Shown here: in pieces, positions 9,725 through 18,774 of the stretch | How positions within the stretch are numbered: position 1 is the first letter of the stretch | Layout: each line of letters opens with the position of its first letter | Assembly (NCBI GenBank): GCA_025963635.1 | Contig: JAOQAK010000036.1 | Location: forward strand, 62,001 to 126,000 | Origin: Ferruginibacter sp. | GTDB taxonomy: Bacteria > Bacteroidota > Bacteroidia > Chitinophagales > Chitinophagaceae | Length of the DNA stretch: 64,000 bases | Reading direction: 5' to 3' | Notes under the pieces: model-generated | What the model was told of the DNA's origin: nothing | Database searches by the model: none | Seen by the model: the letters and a program-made list of their open reading frames with translations, nothing else | Program-made: the position numbers and the translations under genes

Positions 9725-10720
9725 TTAGACAATCAACCCAATCGCCTTTGAATGCTGCAGGGCTTCACTATTGTGTTCGAAAACACAGGTATGAATCTCC
9801 TTATTGTGCAGCGAAGCCAGCAGATTTTTTGTATCCGATTCTTTTTCGGCCCGGATGTTTCTAATGTAGATGGCTGCTATCCGGCCGGGATATTTATTGG
9901 CAATGGCGGTATAAATGTCTGGGTCGCTTTGCGAATTGTCGCCCAATAAAACAAAGCGCTGGCGTGGAAATGCTTCCAGTATTCTTACCATCCGCATTAA
10001 TTTTCCATGGTGTTTGGTTTTGCCGGTCTTAAAAAGCTGGTACCATTTTTTTATTTCACTTAAAAGGAATACTCCCTCGGGAAGTCCATTATACCTGAAA
10101 AACTCGGCCAGATCATCATACAAGTTCCATTCACTGCTGGAGACATAGAAAAACGGGTTGGGTACTGCATGTTCGGTATGGGCGATGGAGAGCAAGTGAT
10201 AGTGGTTTACAACATCTTCAAACGTTTTTCGGCTGTGCGGATTTTTTGTAAACAGCACCCGCAGCCTGCTGAGTTTTGTGGCAGAATGAGATACCAGCAC
10301 GGTGTCATCGATATCCGATATAAATGCATATTGGGTAACATGGGGAACAAAAAAGCTGCCTGTACCAGTTTCAATCACGTCTCCGGCCCCGCTCACTAAG
10401 TGCACCTGCACGGGGTGCCACCCAGCCGGCGTTGGGGATGCTGCCTGCCACTCGAATTTAAAAAACCCATCGGCTTCTGTAATGCTGTCCAGCTGCTGGT
10501 TTGCCCATTGTAAGCGCACAGCTACACCAGGTATTGGCTTTACAAAGAATAGTTTTACGAGGTGAATGATATTCTGTATTACATTGTTAGTATAGCTGCT
10601 CCTTATAAAAGGCTTTCCACGTAATACATGACCGTAAACAATCAGGTTGTCGGCATGGCCATATCCATGGTATATTTTTACGGTCGCGGCAGTATCTTTT
10701 GATAAATTTCCCATACTCAT
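9725..10720 (-). CDS. App1-family phosphatidate phosphatase (DUF2183), copy 1
   Basis: Predicted Mg-dependent phosphatase converting phosphatidate to diacylglycerol, by homology to yeast App1. It has 331 residues with the family layout: an N-terminal beta-rich part (GHVLRGKPFIR, GVAVRLQW, DGFFKFEW) and a C-terminal HAD-like catalytic part. The DxDxT motif is FISDIDDTVLVSH (about 135-145); the later motifs FYVSSSEWNLYDDL and FVLLGDNSQSDPDIY are also present. No signal peptide. The start could be Met1 or Met3. A diacylglycerol kinase, which runs the opposite reaction, is divergently transcribed 117 bases away. A second App1 paralogue lies at 27610-28782. Family assignment is firm; the in-vivo lipid is inferred. 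Confidence 0.88.
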   Translation of the reverse strand: MSMGNLSKDTAATVKIYHGYGHADNLIVYGHVLRGKPFIRSSYTNNVIQNIIHLVKLFFVKPIPGVAVRLQWANQQLDSITEADGFFKFEWQAASPTPAGWHPVQVHLVSGAGDVIETGTGSFFVPHVTQYAFISDIDDTVLVSHSATKLSRLRVLFTKNPHSRKTFEDVVNHYHLLSIAHTEHAVPNPFFYVSSSEWNLYDDLAEFFRYNGLPEGVFLLSEIKKWYQLFKTGKTKHHGKLMRMVRILEAFPRQRFVLLGDNSQSDPDIYTAIANKYPGRIAAIYIRNIRAEKESDTKNLLASLHNKEIHTCVFEHNSEALQHSKAIGLIV

Positions 10721-10773
10721 CTTCAGGATTGCAATTTAGTGAAAGGGAGGCTGCATTAAAAAAAATGTGGAGG

Positions 10774-10781
10774 TAAGTTTG
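10774..10781 (+). promoter_or_regulatory. Candidate -7 promoter element TAAGTTTG
   Basis: An exact match to the Bacteroidota -7 consensus TAnnTTTG, 56 bases before the diacylglycerol kinase ATG in a divergent intergenic region. The -33 position, 20 bases upstream, reads CTG rather than TTG, so support is partial. Confidence 0.4.
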
Positions 10782-10837
10782 CGCTACATTTACAACCGGT
10801 ATTCATTTTAACAACACACGGCCATTAGCAATCATTT

Positions 10838-11716
10838 ATGCCAGACACAAAAAGCCTGCGAATTCTTTTTATTATCAACCCGGGTTCGGGAAACAATACC
10901 ACCGACTGGCCACAGGCAATCAACGATTATTTTGTATCGCTGCCCCATACTATCGAATTATTTCATCTTCCGGAGGATTCTGATCCGGGGAAGATAAAAG
11001 ATAAAATCAAACAGTTTTTACCGCAGCAGGTGGTGGCAGTTGGAGGAGACGGCACTATTAAAATGGTAGCCGAATGTCTTATTGGCAATAAGATACCACT
11101 GGGGATTTTACCTGCTGGTTCTGCGAACGGGCTTGCGAAAGAATTAGGGATCAGTCAGCAACCTGCAGAAGCATTGAATGTAATCGCAACCGGCGTGTTA
11201 AAGAACATACACGTTACCATGGTAAACAACCATTTATGCATTCACCTCAGTGATATTGGCTTCAACGCGTTTTTAATAAAGAAGTTTGAGTCACAAACCG
11301 GTCGGGGTATGTGGGGCTACCTGAAGGCTTCTATCAAGGCATTGTTCGATAACCCCGTAATGCAGGTGGAAATGCAGGTGGATAATAAAAAGATTAATAT
11401 TGAAGCGGCAATGATCGTAATCGCTAACGGCACACGATATGGAAGCGGCGCGGTGATCAACCCTGTAGGCACTATAGAAGATGAACGCTTTGAAGTAATC
11501 GCCGTAAAAAAAATATCTGTGAAGGAAATTTTCAAAATGACTGTGTCGCATGCTTCCTTCGATCCCCACAAAACAGAAGTCTTTCAAACCAACCATTTAC
11601 TGATCCGATCCCGGAAAAAAGTACATTTCCAGGTAGATGGTGAATACCTGGGCAAGGTGAATGAAATTAAGGCAACCATTATGCCCGGAGCGCTTGAAAT
11701 TATTGTTCCATCCTAA
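10838..11716 (+). CDS. Diacylglycerol kinase-family lipid kinase (YegS/DagK-like)
   Basis: Phosphorylates diacylglycerol or a related lipid using ATP, at the inner face of the membrane. Its 292 residues are normal for the family. Visible motifs: N-terminal ILFIINPGSGNN, the nucleotide-binding VVAVGGDGTIKMV (around residue 70), ILPAGSANGLAKELG, and C-terminal VDGEYLG. It lies head to head with the App1 phosphatase (117-base gap containing a TAAGTTTG element), which pairs enzymes that interconvert diacylglycerol and phosphatidate. The gene is followed directly by a heptamer-like simple repeat. Which lipid is used cannot be read from sequence; sphingoid-base or other lipid kinases share the fold. 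Confidence 0.92.
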   Translation: MPDTKSLRILFIINPGSGNNTTDWPQAINDYFVSLPHTIELFHLPEDSDPGKIKDKIKQFLPQQVVAVGGDGTIKMVAECLIGNKIPLGILPAGSANGLAKELGISQQPAEALNVIATGVLKNIHVTMVNNHLCIHLSDIGFNAFLIKKFESQTGRGMWGYLKASIKALFDNPVMQVEMQVDNKKINIEAAMIVIANGTRYGSGAVINPVGTIEDERFEVIAVKKISVKEIFKMTVSHASFDPHKTEVFQTNHLLIRSRKKVHFQVDGEYLGKVNEIKATIMPGALEIIVPS

Positions 11717-11719
11717 ATG

Positions 11720-11782
11720 CTCAACCTTTAACCATCAACCATCAAACCTTCAACTTTCAACTTTCAACCATCAACCCTGAAC
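11720..11782. repeat. Heptamer-type simple repeat (TCAACYW units)
   Basis: About eight units of seven to eight bases (TCAACCA, TCAACTT, TCAACTT, TCAACCA and variants) fill the short gap between the convergent lipid-kinase and potassium-channel genes. It is one of three period-7 repeats in the window (also at 61692 and 62974). Confidence 0.7.
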
Positions 11783-11786
11783 CGTC

Positions 11787-12611
11787 TCACAGTTTTTCGC
11801 CACAATACTTGCAAAACTTCGCATCCACATCATGCCCTTCCCTGCCGCAGCTTAAGCAGGCTTCAGCACGGGTTTCCTTTTTCCGCATGACAAGTGCCAT
11901 TTCGTTTGTAACAATGCCGGTAGGTACGGCAATGATGCCATAGCCCATCAGCATGATCACACTTGCAACAAATTTCCCCACCGATGTTACCGGAGAAATA
12001 TCACCATACCCCACGGTAGTAATCGTTACAATTGCCCAGTAAATACTATCGGGTATGCTGGTAAAGCCATTTTGTCCTTTTTCCACGAGGTACATGATGG
12101 AACCCATGATAATTACGAGAGTAAGCACCACCAGCATGAAAATGCTGATCTTTCGCATACTGCCCCGGATTGCGCCACCCAGGAATTGCATTTCCGATAA
12201 GAAGTGAGACAACTTAAAAATTCTGAAAATTCGTAAGAGACGCAATGCCCTTAATACGAGCAGTGATTGTGCTCCTGCAAAAAAAATGCTGAGGTAGGAT
12301 GGGATGATGGCTAACAAATCGATCAACCCTAAAAAACTAAAAACATATTTCCACGGCTTTTTTATGCAGATGAGCCGCAGGAGATATTCAATGGTAAACA
12401 GCGTGGTAAATACCCATTCCAGTACCTCGAATAAGCGGCCATTTAACGCATGCCATTTATTGATACTATCCAGCATTACAACAATGATACTGGTAAGGAT
12501 CAGTACCAGCAGCGATACGTCAAAGGCTTTCCCGGCCGCTGTATCGGATTCGTATATGATCTCATGTAAACGATGCTGCCACGAGGTGGTTCCTTCATTT
12601 TCCATATGCAC
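11787..12611 (-). CDS. Voltage-gated-type potassium channel with C-terminal zinc ribbon
   Basis: Inner-membrane ion channel of 274 residues. It has six hydrophobic segments in the Kv arrangement: S1 (about 28-50), S2 to S3, a positively charged S4 (VLRALRLLRIFRIFKL), S5, pore helix and selectivity filter TTVGYGDISP (about 197-206), then S6. The TVGYGD filter predicts potassium selectivity. After S6 there is a short cytoplasmic tail ending in two CxxC pairs (CLSCG and CKYCG), a zinc-ribbon-like module. Either ATG 12611 or 12605 could start it. It converges on the diacylglycerol kinase across a simple repeat. What gates the channel is unknown; voltage is inferred from the arginine-rich S4. Confidence 0.92.
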   Translation of the reverse strand: MHMENEGTTSWQHRLHEIIYESDTAAGKAFDVSLLVLILTSIIVVMLDSINKWHALNGRLFEVLEWVFTTLFTIEYLLRLICIKKPWKYVFSFLGLIDLLAIIPSYLSIFFAGAQSLLVLRALRLLRIFRIFKLSHFLSEMQFLGGAIRGSMRKISIFMLVVLTLVIIMGSIMYLVEKGQNGFTSIPDSIYWAIVTITTVGYGDISPVTSVGKFVASVIMLMGYGIIAVPTGIVTNEMALVMRKKETRAEACLSCGREGHDVDAKFCKYCGEKL

Positions 12612-12879
12612 AATTATTTAATAAAGATAATGCAGGGATCTTTAACCTTTTTGCCGTAAAATAAATGCCTTTGAAGTGAATCGATTTCCGGCAATTGGTT
12701 GGATATTTTTACCCAACTATGGCAATCAAGGATAAAAATATACTCATTTCTTCCGATCACCCCTTTCAAACGAATTATGGCCCGGTGGCAGGTTATTTGT
12801 TCATAGATAAGCAAGCGTTCGGATCCGGGGAAACTAAAACGCTTTAACAGACAACATTCTTCAAAATAAATTCAAGACA

Positions 12880-14559
12880 ATGAATAAAGCTCCCGCCAAA
12901 GAATATGAATCTTCATCGAATACATCAGATATCATCGTTGATAAACTGATTAGCTGGAAAGTGGAAATGATCTTTTCCCTTGCGGGCGACGGCATCAACC
13001 CCATTTTTGAAGCCTCGCGGAAAAGACAAGATGAGATCAGGCTGATCACAGTCCGCCATGAAGAGTCTGCCGCGTTTATGGCAAGCGGTTATGCAAAGGC
13101 AACCGGCAAACTGGGTGTATGTGTTGGTACCACCGGCCCAGGGGCTGTACATTTAATGAATGGCTTGTATGATGCTGCAATGGAAGGCGCGCCGGTGCTC
13201 GCTTTAACAGGCGTAATGCCAAATGATGTTTTAGGGACAAAATTTTTCCAGGAAATAGATACGATCGCCATGCTACAGGACATCGCGGTGTACAACCAAA
13301 CCATTAATGGGCCAATACATGCCCAAACCATCGTAGATCTTGCCTGTCGGGCAGCTTTGGCAACACCGGGAGTAGCACATCTGACCGTAGCGACAGATAT
13401 TCAGCAAAAGCCACTGAAGGATGATGAGCATTCAAAAAAAGGCGGCCATCTTGCAGGATCATCTACCTATAAACCGAGAATGGAAGTTCCTACGAATGAA
13501 GAGCTGGAGCAAGCCGCTGCATTGCTGAATAACAGCAAAAAAACCATGATCCTTGCGGGCAGGGGCGCTTTAACGGCCCGGGATGAAGTACAGGAACTTG
13601 CAGAAAGATTACAGGCACCTGTTGCAAAAGCCTTACTAGGAAAAGCCATCTTACCAGATGACTCCCCTTTTACAACCGGTGGCATTGGAAGACTAGGCAC
13701 ATTGCCTTCCAAACAAATGATGGACGAATGTGAAACCCTGCTGATATTAGGAAGCAATATGCCCTACCTCGATTACTATCCTGAAAAAGCAACCGGCATA
13801 CAAATAGACCGTGACCCGCAAAGGATTGGGCTACGGTACCCTGTCGCGGTTGGACTTACCGGCGATGTGCAGGCTACCCTGAAAGAGCTGCTACCAAAAA
13901 TAAATCAACAGGATGATGGAGGTTTTTTGCAAACAGCGCAGGAGCGAATGCGCAAATGGAAAGAAATGCTTGAGAAAATAGAAAGCAATCAATCTGTGCC
14001 GGTTAAACCACCATTTCTTGTTGCGGCAGTTAGCAAATTAATTAATGAAGATGCCCACATTTCTATTGATACCGGGGCACATACGGTTTTTACTGCACGG
14101 CACTTTCCCATAAAAGCTAAACAAGATATGTTGGCTTGTGGAAACCTGGCAAGTATGGCTCCCGGGTTGCCCTATGCCATCGCAGCTCAACTGGCTTTCC
14201 CCGGGCGGCAATGCATCGCGATGGTTGGTGATGGAAGCTTTACAATGCTAATGGGAGAAATGGCTACTGCTGTACTTTACAATCTCCCAGTGAAGATCAT
14301 CATCTTTAAAAACAATGCACTGGCAATGGACAGGTTTGAGCAGGAGGAAATCGGTGGCAAAGAATATGGGATTGCTTTGCAACCTATCAACTTTGCAAAA
14401 ATTGCGGAAGCCTGCGGGGCGGAAGGATATAGCGTCACTGATCCTGCTGAATTGTCGGCTGTTTTAAGTAAGGCATTTTCATCAGCTAAACCAGCGGTAG
14501 TAGAAGTTAGCGTGGATCCCGATACGCCGCCGGATCCGCCGGAAAAACTGAAAGCTTAA
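12880..14559 (+). CDS. Thiamine diphosphate enzyme, pyruvate oxidase/PoxB-like
   Basis: Predicted to decarboxylate pyruvate (to acetate and CO2) with ThDP and FAD, by similarity to PoxB. The protein has 559 residues with three domains: N-terminal PYR domain with the catalytic Glu (RHEESAAF, E61) and GTTGPGAVHLMNG; central domain with GRGAL and a Rossmann-like fold; C-terminal PP domain with the ThDP motif starting at D451 (VGDGSF) and ending at N478 (FKNN). The segment FFQEIDT resembles PoxB. The protein stops right after the PP domain (PDTPPDPPEKLKA), without the amphipathic C-terminal helix by which E. coli PoxB binds the membrane, so it is probably soluble. The exact 2-keto acid and electron acceptor are inferred. 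Confidence 0.85.
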   Translation: MNKAPAKEYESSSNTSDIIVDKLISWKVEMIFSLAGDGINPIFEASRKRQDEIRLITVRHEESAAFMASGYAKATGKLGVCVGTTGPGAVHLMNGLYDAAMEGAPVLALTGVMPNDVLGTKFFQEIDTIAMLQDIAVYNQTINGPIHAQTIVDLACRAALATPGVAHLTVATDIQQKPLKDDEHSKKGGHLAGSSTYKPRMEVPTNEELEQAAALLNNSKKTMILAGRGALTARDEVQELAERLQAPVAKALLGKAILPDDSPFTTGGIGRLGTLPSKQMMDECETLLILGSNMPYLDYYPEKATGIQIDRDPQRIGLRYPVAVGLTGDVQATLKELLPKINQQDDGGFLQTAQERMRKWKEMLEKIESNQSVPVKPPFLVAAVSKLINEDAHISIDTGAHTVFTARHFPIKAKQDMLACGNLASMAPGLPYAIAAQLAFPGRQCIAMVGDGSFTMLMGEMATAVLYNLPVKIIIFKNNALAMDRFEQEEIGGKEYGIALQPINFAKIAEACGAEGYSVTDPAELSAVLSKAFSSAKPAVVEVSVDPDTPPDPPEKLKA

Positions 14560-14641
14560 ATGCAAATGGTGCGACCGTATTTCACCTGAACGAGAAATTA
14601 CAGCCTCCGGCTCAATATCTCTTTTTCAGCCGATTATTTTA

Positions 14642-15105
14642 CTACTGAATGCTAATGCTAACGCGTTGTTTGATATCTCTTGACGAGGTTCCGACGAGTA
14701 ATTCATATTTACCACCTTCCACTACCCATTTGCCGGTTGCAATATCATAGTAAGCAAGGTTTTTAACTGGAACATTCAATACCACATCAGTTGTTGCCCC
14801 GGCTGCGATCTTTACCTTTTTAAATGCCTTCAATTCTTTCTCAGCACGTTATACTATTGAGCCGGGTTTACTAACATACAACTGAACGGTTTCCTTGCCC
14901 GCATGCTTACCGGTGTTTTTAACTTTTACAGCAACGGCAATAGATTCGCTGTTCTTATAGCTGGCCTTATTCGTGCGTAAACCAGCGTATTGGTAACTGG
15001 TATAAGACAGGCAATAACCAAAGCAATAAAGTGGCTCGATCTTTTAGTATCATACCAGCGATAACCGACCAGTATTCCTTCTTTATAATTTACCACCAGG
15101 TTTGA
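14642..15105 (-). pseudogene. Decayed C-terminal fragment of a GH3 beta-glucosidase
   Basis: On the minus strand the segment reads like the end of a glycoside hydrolase family 3 enzyme: YKEGILVGYRWYDTK, then, one frame over, EPLYCFGYCLSYTSYQYAG, VKVKNTGKHAGKETVQLYVSKPG, and finally the FnIII-like tail ELKAFKKVKIAAGATTDVVL ending at 14642. The reading frame is broken twice: a single-base loss in an A-run near 15040-15045 and an in-frame TAA at 14851-14849. The two catalytic domains are absent. It is clearly non-functional; nothing recognisable continues upstream of about 15105. Confidence 0.85.
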
Positions 15106-15298
15106 ATATATTGATAGTGTTATGTTAACAAGGTATTGGCGAATACTTATTTTAGTACACGAATTATAAAGACGAATCAATTGAAACAGGCACAGGACTC
15201 TGCTGTGTCTGTTTTGTCACTAATCTGCCACACTTTAAAAGCTTCCAAAAGTACAATGTCGAGCATCTCCTTTGCCTGCGCATGCCGAATTAATGCAA

Positions 15299-16849
15299 TC
15301 ATTTAAAAGTATCTTTTGTATCTATGATTTTCACGCTCTTTACATTCAATTTGTAATTCGCTATTTCGGTATCCTCATCTTTTACAGCCTGTGGTAAACC
15401 GTCCCTTACCAGGTTGGAATAACTCATAGGTGAAGGGGTGTTATTTTCCAGCGCCTTTGCAAGCGGGCCCGCCTCACTATCGTCAGTAACAATGGTGATA
15501 TACATATTTTGTGTTTGAAGATATTTTTGTACGGCCTTGTTCACTTCACTCACAGTCAACTTTGCCAGCAAAGCGTCCATCTCTTTTATATAATCTTTTC
15601 TACCGTAATATTTTGAATCGAGCAGGAAGCCAAGCTGTGTTTCAGGTGTTTGAATGTACAATTTAATATAGCTGCGCAGGAACTGCCGGGTAACTTCAAA
15701 ATCTTTTTGAGACATGCCGTTCTTTATGAGATTGTCCAGTTCACGTACGGCCAACCGTAAAGCAAACTGTGCATGCCCGATGGAAATATCACTTAACTCC
15801 TTGTATTGCTTTTTTAAGCCTTCGCCGATCTGTACAGGGCGTATCCACGTGGAAAAATAATTAACCGATCTTGGCACACCAGCAGGAGGAAGCTGGTTAT
15901 TTCCTCCACCCTCGTACCATTCAATATAGCTGTAATCGCCATAGTTCATCGAGCGTGTGCTGCGGATTTTTTCATACAATTTACCATAGCTTTTCCTGTG
16001 CTCTCCCAAATAAGAATTTGCTACCATCAGAGCTGCAAAATCATCGCCCGATCTGTTGACCGCCAATGGTGCGCCGGTAAATATTGCAGAGCCCAAAGCA
16101 TCCGGTTTTGATATAATTTCAACGATAACTCCATCGGGCTCATTTGCCTTTACCGTCGCCGGTATTACAGGATTTGTGCCGGGTAGTTGGGCAAGATCTT
16201 TTTTTAACCGGGCCAAAAAAGCAGGTGTATAATTACCGGCGATCCCAAGCGTACAATTATTTTTTGTAAAGAAATTTTTATAGTGGGCTTTGATATCATC
16301 CAGGGTAATGGCTGCCACCCCGGCTGATTTACCGGCAACCATATGCTGGTAACGGGTGCCCCTGAATAACTGGTCTTCCAATGCAAGTTTGCTGTAATCC
16401 TCATCGGAGGATGACCTGATCAACTCGTCAACATAATTCTGCTGGTTGGATTTCACACGGGTAAAATCTTCTGTTGTAAAAGAAGGTGTTAATATCAGCC
16501 CTTTTATAACCGGATAAAATTTCTCAAGCCAGTCTTTGTGTACGGTGAAAGTAAATATGCTTACCTCTTTATCCACGCCGGAATTGTAACTGGCAGCCAT
16601 TGGGAAAATGAATTCTCTTATTTGCCTGTTGGTCATGGTGTTTGTTCCACCGGAAGTGATAAGATCAGCAGTAGCCTGCGTAAGCCCTTCTTTACCTACC
16701 GGGTCCGTTACAGAACCATTGCGGAACATGAGCTTGATGATGATCTTGTTGGATAAAGGCTGTTTCAACTCAATTACCTGCTGACCCATGCTTACAAAGG
16801 AGATCATCAGTATACACACAGAAAACAAGGAGGATAGTATTTTTTTCAT
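15299..16849 (-). CDS. M16-family peptidase homologue lacking the zinc site (partner subunit)
   Basis: Exported 516-residue protein with a signal peptide (about 1-22, ending VSMGQQ). It has two M16-type alpha/beta domains, but where active members have HxxEH it reads LTQATADLI, so it cannot bind catalytic zinc. Inactive M16 subunits commonly pair with an active one, as in mitochondrial processing peptidase and the two-gene bacterial M16B systems. The active partner is the gene immediately upstream (18224-16875), 25 bases away in the same direction, so they form an operon. The probable role is substrate capture for a periplasmic or lipoprotein-region peptidase; the substrate is unknown. Confidence 0.88.
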   Translation of the reverse strand: MKKILSSLFSVCILMISFVSMGQQVIELKQPLSNKIIIKLMFRNGSVTDPVGKEGLTQATADLITSGGTNTMTNRQIREFIFPMAASYNSGVDKEVSIFTFTVHKDWLEKFYPVIKGLILTPSFTTEDFTRVKSNQQNYVDELIRSSSDEDYSKLALEDQLFRGTRYQHMVAGKSAGVAAITLDDIKAHYKNFFTKNNCTLGIAGNYTPAFLARLKKDLAQLPGTNPVIPATVKANEPDGVIVEIISKPDALGSAIFTGAPLAVNRSGDDFAALMVANSYLGEHRKSYGKLYEKIRSTRSMNYGDYSYIEWYEGGGNNQLPPAGVPRSVNYFSTWIRPVQIGEGLKKQYKELSDISIGHAQFALRLAVRELDNLIKNGMSQKDFEVTRQFLRSYIKLYIQTPETQLGFLLDSKYYGRKDYIKEMDALLAKLTVSEVNKAVQKYLQTQNMYITIVTDDSEAGPLAKALENNTPSPMSYSNLVRDGLPQAVKDEDTEIANYKLNVKSVKIIDTKDTFK

Positions 16850-16874
16850 ATAAGGAGTGCTTACTTTTTAAGAA

Positions 16875-18224
16875 TTATTTTACACCGCCCATATCGCCGG
16901 GGCCAATGGTTGCGATGGTTAATGTTTCGGGGATGAAATATTTTTTTGCTGCGTTCATAATATCCTGCGCTGTTACTTTATCAAAGAGCGCATAATAATT
17001 ATTGATCGATTCAGGGTTCCCGCTCAGCCAAATGAACTGTGATAAACCGGTTGCAATCTGGTCAGGACTATCAAGGCGCATGGCGAAACTGTACTTTAAA
17101 AAAGATTTTATATCCGCTAACTTTTTTGGATCAATTAGTTTTGTTTTTGCATCTTCCAACGCTTTTTGCATCTCATCTTTTATGTACTGCATATCCGCTG
17201 CTTTCACAACGGAAGCGCCAATGCTTAGCAGGTTAGGATCTTTTGATAACTGGACAAACCCAGAAATCGATCTTGCTTTTTGCTCTTTTATAACCAATTT
17301 TTCATACAGGTCGGAGGTTGGTGAAAAAAGATACCTTAACAGGATATTCAATGCAGGAAGATCGATTGTTTTATCAGAGAAGGCAGGGCCCTTATAATTC
17401 AAACTTACATAGGGAGGAAAACCCGGTGTTTTTACATGAGCGAATCTCGTTCCGGTCTGCGGCGGCTCTGTTTCAATAGTGGGTTTGTAATTGCCTGACT
17501 TCCAGTTGCCGAAATATTTCTCCGCATAGCGGTTCACATCTGCCTGCTTCACATCGCCTACCACTACAATGGTACTGTATTCGGGCCTGTAAAACCTGTT
17601 GAAAAAAGTAAGCGAGTAATCATATTGGTTAGGCATATCCACCACATCTTTAAAAAAGCCCATAGTGGTATGTTTGTAGGTGTGTTTGTCAAATGCCGTG
17701 CTTACCGTTTTTTCATTCAATTGCTGAAAAGGGCTGGCTGAATTTTTTGTGTACTCCCCTTTCACAGCGCCGGCTTCTGTTTTAAAATCATGCTCGGAAT
17801 ATTTCAGGTGCTGAAAGCGGTCGCCTTCCACTTCAAACATTTTTTCCAGCATGGATGCATTACCTGTAATATAGTAGAGCGTACGATCGAGCGAAGTGTT
17901 TGCATTCGCAGACGCACCCAACGCTTTCAGCACTTCATTATAAGCTTCGGAAGAATACTTTGGTGTGCCACGAAACATCATGTGCTCAAAGAAGTGAGCA
18001 AAGCCGGTTTTTCCTTCCTCTACTTCATCTCTTGATCCTGCTCTTACCACAATGTAAAAGGAGGCAAGGCCAGGACTGTTGAATGGCACGGTAACCACAT
18101 TTAAGCCGTTGGCCAATTTTTTTTGAAGGATGGGAAATGGAAGAATTTTTTTGGTGGCCTGGCTGAAGGAACTCATCGTGATCAGACCTGCCAATGCCAG
18201 CAGGATGACAAACTTAATTTTCAT
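16875..18224 (-). CDS. M16 zinc peptidase, catalytic subunit
   Basis: Exported zinc metallopeptidase of 449 residues. It has a signal peptide (about 1-21, ending SSFSQA) and then an M16 domain with the inverted zinc motif HFFEH in GFAHFFEHMMFRGT (about residue 80) and the distal glutamate in the following EAGAVKGEY segment. The second domain includes the conserved RPEYSTIVVVGDV. It is first in a two-gene operon with the inactive homologue downstream. Length and pairing match the M16B peptidases of Gram-negative bacteria, which degrade peptides in the periplasm. A -7-like element (TAGTTTTG on the minus strand, 18276-18269) lies 45 bases before the ATG. Confidence 0.93.
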   Translation of the reverse strand: MKIKFVILLALAGLITMSSFSQATKKILPFPILQKKLANGLNVVTVPFNSPGLASFYIVVRAGSRDEVEEGKTGFAHFFEHMMFRGTPKYSSEAYNEVLKALGASANANTSLDRTLYYITGNASMLEKMFEVEGDRFQHLKYSEHDFKTEAGAVKGEYTKNSASPFQQLNEKTVSTAFDKHTYKHTTMGFFKDVVDMPNQYDYSLTFFNRFYRPEYSTIVVVGDVKQADVNRYAEKYFGNWKSGNYKPTIETEPPQTGTRFAHVKTPGFPPYVSLNYKGPAFSDKTIDLPALNILLRYLFSPTSDLYEKLVIKEQKARSISGFVQLSKDPNLLSIGASVVKAADMQYIKDEMQKALEDAKTKLIDPKKLADIKSFLKYSFAMRLDSPDQIATGLSQFIWLSGNPESINNYYALFDKVTAQDIMNAAKKYFIPETLTIATIGPGDMGGVK

Positions 18225-18268
18225 GTAGAATCATTATTGGTTAAATAAATTTAAGGGCCTAATCTACG

Positions 18269-18276
18269 CAAAACTA
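18269..18276 (-). promoter_or_regulatory. Candidate -7 element TAGTTTTG for the M16 operon
   Basis: On the minus strand this reads TAGTTTTG, an exact TAnnTTTG match, 45 bases upstream of the M16 catalytic-subunit ATG. No TTG is found at the expected -33 spacing, so it is a weak call. Confidence 0.3.
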
Positions 18277-18774
18277 TACTGATGGAGCATAAAGATTACC
18301 GGCTTGCAAGATGGGTTGGAATAAAAGAAATGCTTTTGGTACTGGTTCCACCGGCAACAGGCACTGCACCGGATCATTCATTCGTTTGATTGATTACAGC
18401 TGCTGTTTATTTGTTCACATATCCTGCAATCTTATTTATCCGCCCACTTACAACGTGTGAAATTGCAATGGCAATGGTAAAATGTGCTTGCGGAAATATT
18501 TTTGCGGGTAACTGTCTCAAACGCATATTCCTTTTGCAGTTTCTGCTAAAGTGGCACATAATTTCAGCAGGATCTGCAAATTCTACTAATCCGCCCGCGG
18601 GTAAACCTGCTATTAAGTAAATACCAACCGAATTCCGATCACGGTAATAAGCTTCAATTATGTACCGGCTTTTATTGCTAGTAGTTTTGATGTGTTGGAT
18701 CCAAACAAATTTTAAACTTAGCCCTATTCGCATTAACAGCACTCAATATTTTTAACTTTTTTAAACTTAAAAAC
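18277..18774. other. Intergenic stretch, no gene seen
   Basis: About 500 bases between the divergent M16 operon and the metallophosphoesterase gene. Open frames on either strand (for example 18407-18742 minus) lack family resemblance and codon structure. It presumably carries the two promoters; no other structure was recognised. Confidence 0.5.

Noticed and set aside
12614..12814. 66-codon frame upstream of the potassium channel on the minus strand
   Set aside because: It ends right before the channel start and has no recognisable motif; probably leader DNA.
18407..18742. 111-codon frame on the minus strand
   Set aside because: No family resemblance, unusual composition, and it lies in a divergent promoter region.
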